Shown piece by piece: positions 34,029 through 42,886 of a DNA stretch of 64,000 bases. Numbering within the stretch: the stretch's first letter is position 1; each line of letters starts with the position of its first letter. The stretch is from Candidatus Zixiibacteriota bacterium (GTDB taxonomy: Bacteria > Zixibacteria > MSB-5A5 > GN15 > FEB-12). The stretch spans positions 203,742 through 267,741 of the forward strand of contig JACZWU010000003.1 in assembly GCA_022571985.1 (NCBI GenBank), written 5' to 3'. The position numbers were made by a program, and so were the translations under genes. The notes below the pieces were generated by a model that did not search any database, was not told the origin of the DNA, and saw only the letters and a list, made by a program, of their open reading frames with translations.

Positions 34029-34739
34029 ATGGAACAAAATTTTATCTATGACTTAATCTCAGTCGGGGCACATCCTGATGATGCTGAGGTCGGCAGTGGT
34101 GGTCTGCTCATAGACCTGTCTAAGCGCGGAAAAAAATGCGGCATAGTTATTCTCACCAAAGGCGAAATGGGCACAGGCGGCGATGAGCAAATCCGGCAAG
34201 AAGAGATTCGTCAGGCTGCTGAAATTATGGGCGCAGATATTATCGAATCTTTTGACTGGGGCGACACCAGTTTGTGTGACTCCTATGAACACCAAAAACA
34301 GCTGGCGGAAATCATAAGAAAGACAAGGCCGAAAATAATAACTACACCATATCCGCATGTTGGTCATGGTAAAAGACAATCACATCCTGACCACGTTGCA
34401 GCCGGCGTAATTACAATAAATGCTGCCAATCTGGCCAGGCTAAAAAAGGCCGATGTCGCAGGTGAACCGCATACTGTCCAGAGAATATTCCATTACTTCT
34501 TACCGCCCCGAGTTACGCCTGATTTTGTTGTAGATATAACAGAGCATTTTGACCTCTGGCTTAAGGCTCTTTCGGCGCATAAATCACAGTTTCTAAATCC
34601 TGACAAACCGATTGATTATATTGAAAATTTGACCAATATGGCGCGTTCTTTCGGAGCACAGTCCGGCTGCAAGTATGGACAGGGCTTTCGAGCGGCTGAG
34701 CCGCTCTTAATTCGAAACCTTATGAATCTGGTAGAGTAA
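34029..34739 (+). CDS. bshB1: LmbE/PIG-L family deacetylase, BshB1-like
   Basis: The 236-residue enzyme has the zinc-binding AHPDDAE at 14-20 and HPDH at 119-122, the paired LmbE motifs. Length, TKGEMGTGG at 43-51 and the C-terminal GFRAAEPLLIRN match the BshB1 subgroup, which deacetylates N-acetylglucosaminyl-malate in bacillithiol synthesis. BshA and BshC are not in the window, so another GlcNAc conjugate is possible. The convergent neighbours are PLP enzymes of cysteine and methionine metabolism, consistent with thiol production. The start follows the tandem terminators by eight bases and lacks a strong Shine-Dalgarno. Confidence 0.85.
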   Translation: MEQNFIYDLISVGAHPDDAEVGSGGLLIDLSKRGKKCGIVILTKGEMGTGGDEQIRQEEIRQAAEIMGADIIESFDWGDTSLCDSYEHQKQLAEIIRKTRPKIITTPYPHVGHGKRQSHPDHVAAGVITINAANLARLKKADVAGEPHTVQRIFHYFLPPRVTPDFVVDITEHFDLWLKALSAHKSQFLNPDKPIDYIENLTNMARSFGAQSGCKYGQGFRAAEPLLIRNLMNLVE

Positions 34740-34757
34740 AGCGACTGGCCTTGAACT

Positions 34758-35930
34758 TTAAGCCTGCTTGATTTTAGTTCTGATAGCTGCAAAGGCCTGC
34801 CTCAGATCTATCAGCAAATCATCGACATTTTCGATCCCCACCGATAAACGTACCAGCGAATCCGTAATGCCTCTAGCCTCCCGTTCTTCTTTTGGAATCG
34901 AAGAATGCGTCATTGAAGCCGGATGATTTATGAGCGATTCCACACCTCCGAGTGACTCGGCTAAAATAAACAGCTCTGTTACAGTTGCAAATGTCTTGAC
35001 AGTCTCAAAATCCGCTTTGATTGTAAAAGAAATCATCCCCCCCGGCATGGTCATTTTGTTGGGGATAGAGTTGCCGTCGATTCCGGGAAAATATATTTTG
35101 TCGACTAAATCGACCGTCTCCAGATACTCAACCAGCTTCATGGCGTTAACAGAATGCCGTTCCATTCTGAGATGGAGAGTTTTTAAGCCCCTGAGTAAAA
35201 GCCAAGAATCAAACGGATTTAATTGAGCCCCGATAGCATACTGATTAAAAAATATTTTTTCAGCCAGCTCTTTATCTTTGGCAACTAATACTCCGCCGAT
35301 AAGATCGCAATGTCCCGATAGATATTTTGAAGCGGAATGGTGGACAATGTCGGCACCAAGCTCCAGCGGTCTTTGAATAAAAGGAGTGGCAAAAGTATTA
35401 TCTACCGCTAACAAAATCTTTTTTTCTCTGGCTATTTTTGACACTGCTTCAATATCCACCAATTCCAGGAGCGGGTTGGTGGGAGTCTCAACCCAAAAGA
35501 GTCGTGTATTTTCAATGGCTGCCTTGGCGAAGTTTTCAGGGTCGGTGCCGTCAATATAACTGAAATCCAGCCCGAATTTTTTCCAGATTTGTTCAAACTG
35601 CCGGATCGAGCCGCCGTAAAGGTCGTTTACAGCTACCACATGGTCGCCAGATTTCAGCAGACTTAATACTGCGTTCATAGCAGCCAGACCGGAGGAAAAA
35701 AGATACGCCTCTGAGCCATTTTCAAGATCGGCCAGAGCACGTTCGGTTGCTTTGCGGGTCGGGTTTGACCAGCGGCTGTAAACATAACCGGATTCATCGC
35801 CGGGAAACTCCATGCGGTAGGTCGATGACGGATAAATCGGAGTGGTTATCGAACGTGTAGCATCTTCGGGCACCTGCCCGGCGTGCACCGCCTGAGTCTC
35901 CAGACTTCTTTTTCTCATCTTAGCGCTCAT
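34758..35930 (-). CDS. Cystathionine gamma-synthase/lyase family PLP enzyme
   Basis: The 390-residue protein is a Cys/Met-metabolism PLP enzyme. It shows YSRWSNPTR near 51-59, SGLAAM near 80-85, and the PLP lysine Lys202 in HHSASKYLSGH. The ETPTNP motif is at 148-153 and the C-terminal RLSVGIEN is present. Sequence alone does not separate gamma-synthase (MetB) from gamma-lyase (reverse trans-sulfuration). Its 7-base distance from the CBS/cysteine-synthase gene upstream favours a homocysteine-to-cysteine route. No sulfur-acquisition genes are seen nearby. Confidence 0.93.
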   Translation of the reverse strand: MSAKMRKRSLETQAVHAGQVPEDATRSITTPIYPSSTYRMEFPGDESGYVYSRWSNPTRKATERALADLENGSEAYLFSSGLAAMNAVLSLLKSGDHVVAVNDLYGGSIRQFEQIWKKFGLDFSYIDGTDPENFAKAAIENTRLFWVETPTNPLLELVDIEAVSKIAREKKILLAVDNTFATPFIQRPLELGADIVHHSASKYLSGHCDLIGGVLVAKDKELAEKIFFNQYAIGAQLNPFDSWLLLRGLKTLHLRMERHSVNAMKLVEYLETVDLVDKIYFPGIDGNSIPNKMTMPGGMISFTIKADFETVKTFATVTELFILAESLGGVESLINHPASMTHSSIPKEEREARGITDSLVRLSVGIENVDDLLIDLRQAFAAIRTKIKQA

Positions 35931-35937
35931 ACCTAAA

Positions 35938-36966
35938 CTACTCCAAAAAACCTTTTTCTCTCATCCAGTCGTCATTAAAAACTTTGCTGATATATTTACT
36001 GCCGCTGTCAGGAAGAATGACAATAATCGTCTGTTCTTCTTTCATATCTTTGGCATGCTCCAGCGCCGCCCAGACCGCGCCACCGGAGGAGCCGCCGGCA
36101 AATATTCCTTCGGTGCGAGTCAGCTCCCGGCAGGTCAAAAAACAGTCTTTGTCGGTAACCTGATAAACTTTGTCGATTACTGAAAAATCCATAGTGGGGC
36201 ACATCATATCTTCGCCGATTCCCTCAACAAAATAAGTGTGCGGTTCTATCATGGTTTTATCCTTATGGTACTGGTAATAAACCGAACCGATCGGGTCAAC
36301 ACCAACAATTTCTATTTCGGGCTTTTTCTCTTTTAGCAATCTGGCAGTTCCCGAAAGCGTACCGCCGGTGCCGATGCCGCCGACTAAAGTATCAAAATTC
36401 CCGCCGGTCTGTTGCCATATTTCCGGACCGGTCGAATGATAGTGGGCTTCGATATTATCCAGATTAAAATACTGCCCTATAAAATATGAGCCGGGGTTTT
36501 CACGATGCAGCCTTTTGACTGTTTCGTAGTAACTCTCCGGTGATTCAGCCGGTACGGCAGTAGGGCAAATATGAACTTCGCCGCCATAAGCCTTCAGCGT
36601 ATCAATTTTCTCTTTTGACATTTTATCAGGAATAGTAAAGATCGCTTTAAAATCGTTGGCCGCTGCATACATAGCCACCGCCGCGCCGGTATTGCCGGAA
36701 GTTGCCTCGACAATTGTCCCGCCCGGTTTTAAATCCCCGCGGGCTATTGCCTGATTCAAAATATAAACCGCCATCCTGTCTTTAATGGAACCCGACGGAT
36801 TTAGAAATTCCGGCTTGACTAAGACCGTGGCTTTGATACCTCTGACAGCGGTCATTCTTCTGAGCCTGATAAGAGGGATATCGCCTATCGCTTCGGTAAT
36901 GTCTTTTAAGAAAAAATCCAATTTGTTATCCGAGGACACAGTCAATTTTTCTTCTTTTACCTTCAT
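35938..36966 (-). CDS. Cystathionine beta-synthase / cysteine synthase family PLP enzyme
   Basis: The 342-residue fold-type II enzyme has the PLP lysine Lys62 in NPSGSIKDRMA and the phosphate-binding SGNTG near 89-93. GIGTGGTLSG is near 198 and SSGGA near 293. Residues match CBS-type enzymes (YHSTGPEIW, an EGIGEDMMCPTMD segment), and no CBS regulatory pair follows. With the adjoining CGS/CGL-type gene it would perform the trans-sulfuration step through cystathionine. The two genes are separated by only seven bases. Confidence 0.92.
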   Translation of the reverse strand: MKVKEEKLTVSSDNKLDFFLKDITEAIGDIPLIRLRRMTAVRGIKATVLVKPEFLNPSGSIKDRMAVYILNQAIARGDLKPGGTIVEATSGNTGAAVAMYAAANDFKAIFTIPDKMSKEKIDTLKAYGGEVHICPTAVPAESPESYYETVKRLHRENPGSYFIGQYFNLDNIEAHYHSTGPEIWQQTGGNFDTLVGGIGTGGTLSGTARLLKEKKPEIEIVGVDPIGSVYYQYHKDKTMIEPHTYFVEGIGEDMMCPTMDFSVIDKVYQVTDKDCFLTCRELTRTEGIFAGGSSGGAVWAALEHAKDMKEEQTIIVILPDSGSKYISKVFNDDWMREKGFLE

Positions 36967-37109
36967 CTGTTATTTTTGGTCATTTTTTTCAATCGTTTGA
37001 CCATAATAGCTTAGAAGCCAATATTGTCAAGATGTTTTAATTCGTCAAAAAATACCGGCGCCGGCACGAATATGGTCGAAAAACAATGTTCTGGTCATTC
37101 AAAAAGTAT

Positions 37110-37138
37110 TTGACAAATTTTTAGTCAGATTATATAAA
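37110..37138 (+). promoter_or_regulatory. Sigma-70-type promoter upstream of the zinc-ribbon gene
   Basis: TTGACA (37110-37115) and TATAAA (37133-37138) are separated by 17 bases, close to the ideal vegetative promoter. Transcription would start about 120 bases before ATG 37265. Confidence 0.65.
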
Positions 37139-37264
37139 ATAGCCGAAAACTATTGCTATTACTTGATATTTTTGTACAGAAATTTATTGGACTACAGAAA
37201 GCAGCCAATTCTGCCGGGTCTCAACACAACCCCGGCGGCAGGCCGAACTTTAGGAGGAGTCACT

Positions 37265-37435
37265 ATGAACTGTGCTTACTGTAAGGAAGCAATAAGCGGC
37301 AAGCCGATTACACAGGAAGATATCAATTATTGTTCGCTGGAGTGCGCCAATGCTGCGGGAGGTCATGTTGCTGAAGAAGAGGCTTCATACTTTGAAGAAC
37401 ACGAGCTCGAAGGTCTTCACGAAGAAGAAGAATAA
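37265..37435 (+). CDS. Small zinc-ribbon protein with acidic tail (56 residues)
   Basis: The ATG at 37265 is preceded by a near-perfect AGGAGG (37252-37257), so a longer frame from 37163 is not used. The protein has four cysteines in a C-x2-C...C-x3-C arrangement (Cys3, Cys6, Cys23, Cys27), the pattern of a small metal-binding ribbon. An acidic tail rich in Glu and His follows (residues 34-56). I do not know a named family; metal storage or nucleic-acid interaction are possible. Strong promoter and ribosome-binding signals suggest high expression. The convergent greA gene ends four bases after its stop. Confidence 0.7.
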   Translation: MNCAYCKEAISGKPITQEDINYCSLECANAAGGHVAEEEASYFEEHELEGLHEEEE

Positions 37436-37439
37436 ATAA

Positions 37440-37916
37440 TCAGTCGCGAGAAATTTTTACGATTTCATACTTAATAGTACCGGCCGGTACTTTTACTTCG
37501 ATTTTATCGCCTATTTCTTTGCCCAGAATAGCAGCCCCCACCGGTGACTGTATAGAAATAATGTCCTTGTCAACTTCGGCCTCATCGGGCGAGACCAGCT
37601 TATATATTATCTCTTCGCCATCGCTTAAATCTTTAACAGTCACATTGGCATAAAGGTAGGCTTTGTCATCAGGGATTTCCGAAGTATCTACTAATTGCAC
37701 TCTGGAAAATCTAAACTCAATATCGCTTATCTTTCTTTCGAGATGCACCTGAGCTTCTTTGGCAGCGTGATATTCGGCATTTTCAGACAGATCGCCCAGC
37801 TCGCGGGTGCGCTTAATCTCGGCCACCAATTTGGGACGCTCTTCATATTTCAGGCGCTTTAGTTCTGCTTCAAGTTTTAAGAGCCCTTCTTTGGACATGT
37901 AAATACGTTCGTTCAT
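37440..37916 (-). CDS. greA: Transcription elongation factor GreA
   Basis: The 158-residue protein is a standard GreA. The N-terminal coiled coil starts YMSKEGLLKLEAELKRLK and carries the RTRELGDLSENAEYHAAKEAQ tip, with the acidic tip residues that stimulate transcript cleavage by RNA polymerase. The C-terminal domain has SPVGAAILGKEIGDKIEVKVPAG. It is leftward and 19 bases from the symporter gene upstream. It acts on backtracked polymerase. Confidence 0.97.
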   Translation of the reverse strand: MNERIYMSKEGLLKLEAELKRLKYEERPKLVAEIKRTRELGDLSENAEYHAAKEAQVHLERKISDIEFRFSRVQLVDTSEIPDDKAYLYANVTVKDLSDGEEIIYKLVSPDEAEVDKDIISIQSPVGAAILGKEIGDKIEVKVPAGTIKYEIVKISRD

Positions 37917-37934
37917 TATTATTCCTAATATAAT

Positions 37935-39341
37935 CTAACTTGCCTGCTCTAACAACATGCTCTTTGAATCTCTTTTTGAATAAACCAAGAATATGATAAT
38001 AGACAGGCTTAAGCCGGGAAAGATAGGCTCTATCCCCAACCAGAAGGAGCCGCTGTCATTTATATATTTTGACAAATACCAAAAGGATGACAGAGCCGAG
38101 CAGAAAATTATACTGATAAAAGCCTGTTTTGATGGCAGCCGGCGCTGGCCCACAAACGAAAAGAAAACCGGCACCAGTAAAGCCGGGGCGCCGATAGACC
38201 CAAACAGGCGCCAGATATCCACCACCGACTCAAAAAACAAGGCCCAGCCAATAGCCAGTACGGCTGAAATAATCAGACCGACTCTGCTGTAATAAATTAT
38301 TTCTGAGTCTGATAGTTTCTTTACTTTGGAGACTATGTCATAACCAAACGTGGAAGCTGCCAGAAACGAAAAAGAATCAACTGTTGACATGACAGTCGAC
38401 AAAAGTGCCACCGCAAACAGGCCAATCAGACCGGCTGGCAATGTCTTAAGTGCCAGAGCCGGGAAAGAGGCCGCCGCGTTACTTAACTCTGGCAGAATCG
38501 CCCTGGCATACAAGCCACACACTGTGGTCAGAAAGTCAAAACCTATCCAGCACACTACAGAAATAAGAATACCTTTAAATGCTACCTTGGGTGTTTTGGC
38601 GGCGTAGCATCTTTGGTAAAACGATGGTTCTATCAAAGTTGTCAGGGCCAGCACGTACCAGGAAGCAATGTACCAGCCTGAATTACCACCATGCCAGGTA
38701 AGATGGGTTTCGGGTAAGTTCGCCACCAGAAAATCAAAGCCGCCATATTGCAATATCAGGACAATCAGCAAGCTGATAAACCCGAGAAACATAAGTACAA
38801 ATTGTAAAATATCAGTAATAACAACCGATCTGAAAGCTCCCAGATAAACATATACTAACGAAAACATTGTACCTGCCACCACGCCCGCCCAGAGAGGCCA
38901 GCCAAAAAACTCAGCACCAATAACGCCGAGCATCAGCACGTAGGCCGCCGGTACTGTCATCATGAATAAGATGACAGCGCCAGCCACCGACGTTTTCTTA
39001 TCGTAGACTTTGGCCAGCTGCTCCGGAATAGTAATCAGCTTTTTCTCTCGAGCTTTTTTTGCGAGGAAAAAAGCAAAAATTAACGCTGCTGCATAATAGG
39101 GAACGCCAAAGACCAGCCAGTTGGAGACGCCGTACAAAAAAGTATATTCACCAACGCCGAGAATACCGCCGTACCAGGTCGATACCAGGGTGGCCACAAA
39201 GGCCGGCAGAGTTAAGCGGCGGCCATCTAAAATAAAATCAACTGCAGTTCTGCCGCTGCTACCTCTCTGCCTGCTTTTAAGTCCCAGCCAGAGTAGAACT
39301 ACCAGATAGCATACGACAATAAAATAATCTATAGCATGCAT
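37935..39341 (-). CDS. Sodium:solute symporter (SSS family), predicted thiamin or precursor transporter
   Basis: The 468-residue protein has about 12-13 membrane helices and SSS-family sequences: VVLWLGLKSRQRG, FVATLVSTWYGGILGVGEYTF, LLSTVMSTVDSFSFLAAS (the sodium-binding region) and GSIGAPALLVPVFFSF. It begins one base after the TonB-dependent receptor stop, whose transcript opens with a TPP riboswitch. In other genomes a predicted SSS-type thiamin or HMP transporter (ThiV) is placed in TPP regulons by comparative genomics, so this gene likely carries thiamin or its pyrimidine precursor across the inner membrane. That substrate call is inferred from context. Confidence 0.88.
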   Translation of the reverse strand: MHAIDYFIVVCYLVVLLWLGLKSRQRGSSGRTAVDFILDGRRLTLPAFVATLVSTWYGGILGVGEYTFLYGVSNWLVFGVPYYAAALIFAFFLAKKAREKKLITIPEQLAKVYDKKTSVAGAVILFMMTVPAAYVLMLGVIGAEFFGWPLWAGVVAGTMFSLVYVYLGAFRSVVITDILQFVLMFLGFISLLIVLILQYGGFDFLVANLPETHLTWHGGNSGWYIASWYVLALTTLIEPSFYQRCYAAKTPKVAFKGILISVVCWIGFDFLTTVCGLYARAILPELSNAAASFPALALKTLPAGLIGLFAVALLSTVMSTVDSFSFLAASTFGYDIVSKVKKLSDSEIIYYSRVGLIISAVLAIGWALFFESVVDIWRLFGSIGAPALLVPVFFSFVGQRRLPSKQAFISIIFCSALSSFWYLSKYINDSGSFWLGIEPIFPGLSLSIIIFLVYSKRDSKSMLLEQAS

Positions 39342-39342
39342 G

Positions 39343-41862
39343 CTAAAACAAAGTCAACTTCAGCTGCCCAAACCAGGAGCGCTCCGCCGCTACATAATAC
39401 TCAGCCCAGCCGTCAACAGTCACAGGTTGACCGGATAGACGATAAACATAGTTGCCGCCGTACCCCCCAACTTCATACTTCTTATCAAAGAGGTTGCTTC
39501 CTCGAAGCTGCAGTACCAGCCGACCCATATTCAAAAAATTGTCAAACGTAATTTCTCCCGAAACTGATGAAACAAAGTAAGGATCGATGGACAAATCTTC
39601 AATGTTCAATAGCTCCATATACTGCCTGCCGACATATTTGCTGCGGTAAGTCAGCCGCCAGTTGTTCTTATGATAATCGACTAAAATTCCTGCAATGATA
39701 TTCGGAAATAGCGGTTTCTTTTTGCCTTCAAAATCTACTTTGACCGATTCCGAGATTGGAACAGGGTTATTGGAGGCGTCAACTGTATCAAAGACATAAA
39801 ATAATGTCGTATCATAATTTGTGATTCGATTGTGGTTAACTGATAAATTGCCGCTGATCAAAACTTCTCCGTTCGGTTTTATTGAGCCGCTAAACTCGAT
39901 ACCGGCCATGACTGCTTCGTCGATGTTGATGGTAATTTCTCTGTCAAGCTGGTCCAGGCCGCCCTCAAATACATTCTCGTTGTTAAACCGCGAAAGATAC
40001 AAATCGACACCAACTTGATATTTTTGGCCACGATGACGCACACCGCTGCTGACTTCAAAGACCCTTTCATTATCAATAGTAGGCCTGCCAAATTCAAACA
40101 AGCTGTCACCAGAATTATTTAATATTTCCAACTGTGGGAATTTGTCCGGGTCATCGGCATCGTAAATATTTTCATCATTTGGAAGACGCGAAGCTACTGC
40201 AAAATTCAGATAGGCGTTCGTATTGGGAGTTAAGGAATAATTTAAGCCTGCTTGCGGGGCAAAAAACAGCCAGTCCAGGTCAAACTGATGTCCCAAAAAT
40301 GCTCCCATCTTTACCTGTTTGAGGTCATATCTTTCATATCGAAACTGCGCTTTGATTCGGGTAGTAAGCCTGTCAGACAGGCGATAAAATTCGGAGCCAA
40401 AAAGTGAACCGACATATTTGGTTCCGAAATATTGATAGTAACGGTGACGCGGATTAAGTGATCCCGCTATATGCTGGGACCAGACAACCTGTCCCCAGTG
40501 ATCGGATTCAAAATAATAGAACGACCCGCCCAGTGCATGTCTGCCGCGATTATGATTGATTTCAATTCGAGAATTCCAACCCACCTGATTTTTTTCAACC
40601 CACTTTTGCCGCACCAGATCGCCTCGTTGATACGGCTGCGAAGTTGTGCTGTCAATTTCAATGAAAGATGAAGGAATATTGTAGTCGCTGAAATTCCTGC
40701 CACCTTTAAACTGTTCAAAATACCCCTTGCCGCGAATGTAAAAGAGTGTGTTGTAAAGTGTGCTTTTATCGTTCAATTGATAGGTGTTGTGAAGCTGATA
40801 ATGCGGCTGGTTAAAGTTATCAGTTTCGTTGTCGTAAGTAAGCGGATTATATCGCCTGTTGGATTCGAGCAGACTTTTAGGAACTCCCCAGAAAGTCAGG
40901 TGCAGCCGCATTGGTCCACCATAGACGTGTAATTCGGTCGTCATCCGGGGATCAATTCTTGCCGCCGAAAGATAATAGGCCCAGCCGTCGTACCAGCTAT
41001 TGTGGCGGTAACCTCCGGTGCGCTGCTTGGAAAACCGTCCGGAAAAAGCCCACTTACCATTTATCAATCCCGTGGAATACTCTATGCTCTGCTTGTAGAT
41101 ATCGCTGATTTGTTTACCATCAGCTGTGTAAATTCCGTATCCGGTCGAGAGTGTCGTTTTGCGCTCGCGTCCGAAAGTGTTGGTCGCCACATTAATAGAA
41201 CCGCCGAACGAGGCATCACCATAGAGGGAGTTACCAGCCCCGCGCAGCACCTGTATATCTGTAATATTGGCGGCAAAATCCGGCAAATCCGTAAAATAAG
41301 TGAAATGGTCCTCGGGGTCGTTCAGCGGCACGCCGTTGATATAGGTAGCGATGCGCTGCATATCGAAGCCGCGTATTCGCATATAACTGTATCCCAGCGA
41401 TGCCCCGCCGTCAGTATAAACATGTACATTAGGGGTGTTATTTAACAATAAGGGGAACTCACCTACTGAGTAGTCCCTTTCGATTTCCTCACGCGTTATA
41501 TTATCGAATGCCACCGGTGTTTCGTCCCATTTGGCGCGCTCAGCGGTGATTACTATTTTGCCCCACTGATAATATTTTGTTTCCAACTTGATTACAGCTG
41601 GCAACTGTTCGCTTTTAAATTGTCTCGGATAAAAGCCAACTGAAGAAAAAGTCACTCTGGTGACCAACTCCGGAATTTCCAGCTTAAACCGGCCGGAACT
41701 GTCGGTCTTGGTCCCCAGTCCTTCGACATTAGTGATAACCGACACCGCTTCAAGTGGCTGCCCGTTTTGGTCAACAACTTGTGCGGTTAATTCCTTTGCT
41801 GATGCACTTAAAGGAAAACACACCAGTAAAATTAGGATTGCTGTAGCTACGCTACTTCTCAT
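39343..41862 (-). CDS. TonB-dependent receptor under TPP riboswitch control
   Basis: The 839-residue protein has a signal peptide ending near SASAKE and a carboxypeptidase-D-regulatory-like domain (LTAQVVDQNGQPLEAVSV). The plug follows (SYMRIRGFDMQRIATYINGVPLND as its core, with VLRGAGNSLYGDASFGGSIN). The C-terminal barrel ends RSWFGQLKLTLF with the terminal Phe. A typical TonB box is not obvious by eye. The TPP riboswitch lies about 190 bases upstream, so the ligand is predicted to be thiamin, its phosphates or a precursor. The symporter gene follows after one base, giving a two-step uptake route. Confidence 0.92.
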   Translation of the reverse strand: MRSSVATAILILLVCFPLSASAKELTAQVVDQNGQPLEAVSVITNVEGLGTKTDSSGRFKLEIPELVTRVTFSSVGFYPRQFKSEQLPAVIKLETKYYQWGKIVITAERAKWDETPVAFDNITREEIERDYSVGEFPLLLNNTPNVHVYTDGGASLGYSYMRIRGFDMQRIATYINGVPLNDPEDHFTYFTDLPDFAANITDIQVLRGAGNSLYGDASFGGSINVATNTFGRERKTTLSTGYGIYTADGKQISDIYKQSIEYSTGLINGKWAFSGRFSKQRTGGYRHNSWYDGWAYYLSAARIDPRMTTELHVYGGPMRLHLTFWGVPKSLLESNRRYNPLTYDNETDNFNQPHYQLHNTYQLNDKSTLYNTLFYIRGKGYFEQFKGGRNFSDYNIPSSFIEIDSTTSQPYQRGDLVRQKWVEKNQVGWNSRIEINHNRGRHALGGSFYYFESDHWGQVVWSQHIAGSLNPRHRYYQYFGTKYVGSLFGSEFYRLSDRLTTRIKAQFRYERYDLKQVKMGAFLGHQFDLDWLFFAPQAGLNYSLTPNTNAYLNFAVASRLPNDENIYDADDPDKFPQLEILNNSGDSLFEFGRPTIDNERVFEVSSGVRHRGQKYQVGVDLYLSRFNNENVFEGGLDQLDREITINIDEAVMAGIEFSGSIKPNGEVLISGNLSVNHNRITNYDTTLFYVFDTVDASNNPVPISESVKVDFEGKKKPLFPNIIAGILVDYHKNNWRLTYRSKYVGRQYMELLNIEDLSIDPYFVSSVSGEITFDNFLNMGRLVLQLRGSNLFDKKYEVGGYGGNYVYRLSGQPVTVDGWAEYYVAAERSWFGQLKLTLF

Positions 41863-42036
41863 GACATCAACCTCGCTTTTTTGTGCGCTTTGCCAAAGGA
41901 GTCATCCGGAGCTCAAAAAAGTCATCCTGAGCTTGTCGAAGGGTGACCTCCAAAACATTGCACACAACTGTTTTTTGCAAGATTTCCGTCCTGAATCTAT
42001 AGGTTGTTCGCGACCAGGCGAACTAACGGAGATATA

Positions 42037-42054
42037 AAACGTGGCCATTGCCAC
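42037..42054 (-). terminator. Expression-platform hairpin after the TPP aptamer
   Basis: On the minus strand, directly after the aptamer's closing helix, GTGGC-AATG-GCCAC forms a short hairpin followed by GTTTTATAT. With TPP bound, the hairpin could act as a terminator; without TPP the upstream strand might pair with the aptamer. The stem is only 5 bp, so the mechanism is uncertain. Confidence 0.5.
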
Positions 42055-42055
42055 A

Positions 42056-42136
42056 CCGTTTCCCTACGCCGGCATTACCCGGATCAGGTCATATGAGGGT
42101 ATGTTCTCAGGCGGACATTTACGCCACCCCCAACGG
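42056..42136 (-). promoter_or_regulatory. TPP (THI-box) riboswitch
   Basis: Read leftwards the RNA has GGGGGTGGCG, then CTGAGA, ACCCTCATATGACCTGAT, and GGGTAATGCCGGCGTAGGGA. These are the conserved thi-box blocks, including the pyrimidine-sensing CUGAGA and the CCUGAUC...GCGUAGGGA pyrophosphate helix. P1 is CCGTT (42132-42136) pairing with AACGG (42056-42060). It lies upstream of the TonB-dependent receptor and symporter. Binding of thiamin pyrophosphate should switch off uptake. Between it and the start codon sits a repeat element near 41920-41950. Confidence 0.95.
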
Positions 42137-42311
42137 AATTCTGTTTACGCTTATATATTGCGAATTTGAGTTACGAGAGCAAGTTTTATTTGGGATGACC
42201 GATCAAAATCTCGGAACTGGAATACATTATTCAGGCATTAATTTACTTCTTGTAAATAATGAATATTTATCTATAATTGATTAAGGTACCTCAAGCTTAA
42301 GGTCTTATTTT

Positions 42312-42803
42312 ATGCAGTCATTTTTGCAAAATTATACATGCCCTATTCTAATAGCCATATTCATCATATTGTCAACTAATTCATGTTCAGATTCTGGAAT
42401 TGACCCTGCTAAACCCAGTTTCACAGGTATTACCGAAACAAATGAAACAGGTCAAGTATTGTCTGTTGACCCGGGTGATTGGTCATGCGATGAACCAATA
42501 ATTCGCCCAGATTCTTCAGATTCCACGATACAAAATGTTCTGCCAAGTAAGTTTTGCTTTGGACCGGCCTATCCGAATCCGACTAATGGGCGCACATCCA
42601 TTGGTATGGCATTCCCAGTCTCAACTCATGCAACAATTATTGTCTTTGATGGAGGTTCGTTTACGGACACGCTATTTAACCAGGCATTTGCGGCTGGGCA
42701 ATATGTTTTTGAATGGAATGGGGAATCTCTACCAAGAAAGATTTATCGATTTACTATTTCTACAAATGATTGGAATTCCTACGGCGATGTTGAGTTGCGT
42801 TAA
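42312..42803 (+). CDS. Lipoprotein with FlgD/T9SS-like C-terminal beta domain
   Basis: The 163-residue protein has a lipoprotein signal with LSTNSC as lipobox. The C-terminal half (FGPAYPNPTNGRTSIGMAF ... GQYVFEWNGESLPRKIYRF) has the YPNP start and the F-x-W-x-G pattern of FlgD-Ig-like or type-IX-like sorting domains common in FCB bacteria. It is AT-richer than the backbone. The role is unknown; it may anchor or assist surface proteins. A bidirectional terminator at 42839-42868 separates it from the convergent truncated-haemoglobin gene. Confidence 0.65.
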   Translation: MQSFLQNYTCPILIAIFIILSTNSCSDSGIDPAKPSFTGITETNETGQVLSVDPGDWSCDEPIIRPDSSDSTIQNVLPSKFCFGPAYPNPTNGRTSIGMAFPVSTHATIIVFDGGSFTDTLFNQAFAAGQYVFEWNGESLPRKIYRFTISTNDWNSYGDVELR

Positions 42804-42838
42804 TTCTGCCCATCGATGATAGTTTTCCCCAACTAATT

Positions 42839-42868
42839 AAAGGCAGAACTAATTTCAGCCCTGCCTTT
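42839..42868. terminator. Bidirectional terminator
   Basis: AAAGGCAG (42839-42846) and CTGCCTTT (42861-42868) pair around a 14-base loop, with A- and T-rich flanks on both sides. It serves the lipoprotein gene on the plus strand and the convergent truncated haemoglobin gene on the minus strand. Confidence 0.75.
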
Positions 42869-42886
42869 GTCAAATTTATTCTAACT

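Noticed and set aside
37163..37264. Upstream extension of the zinc-ribbon gene
   Set aside because: The strong AGGAGG at 37252-37257 fits ATG 37265; the extension covers the leader and is not protein-like.
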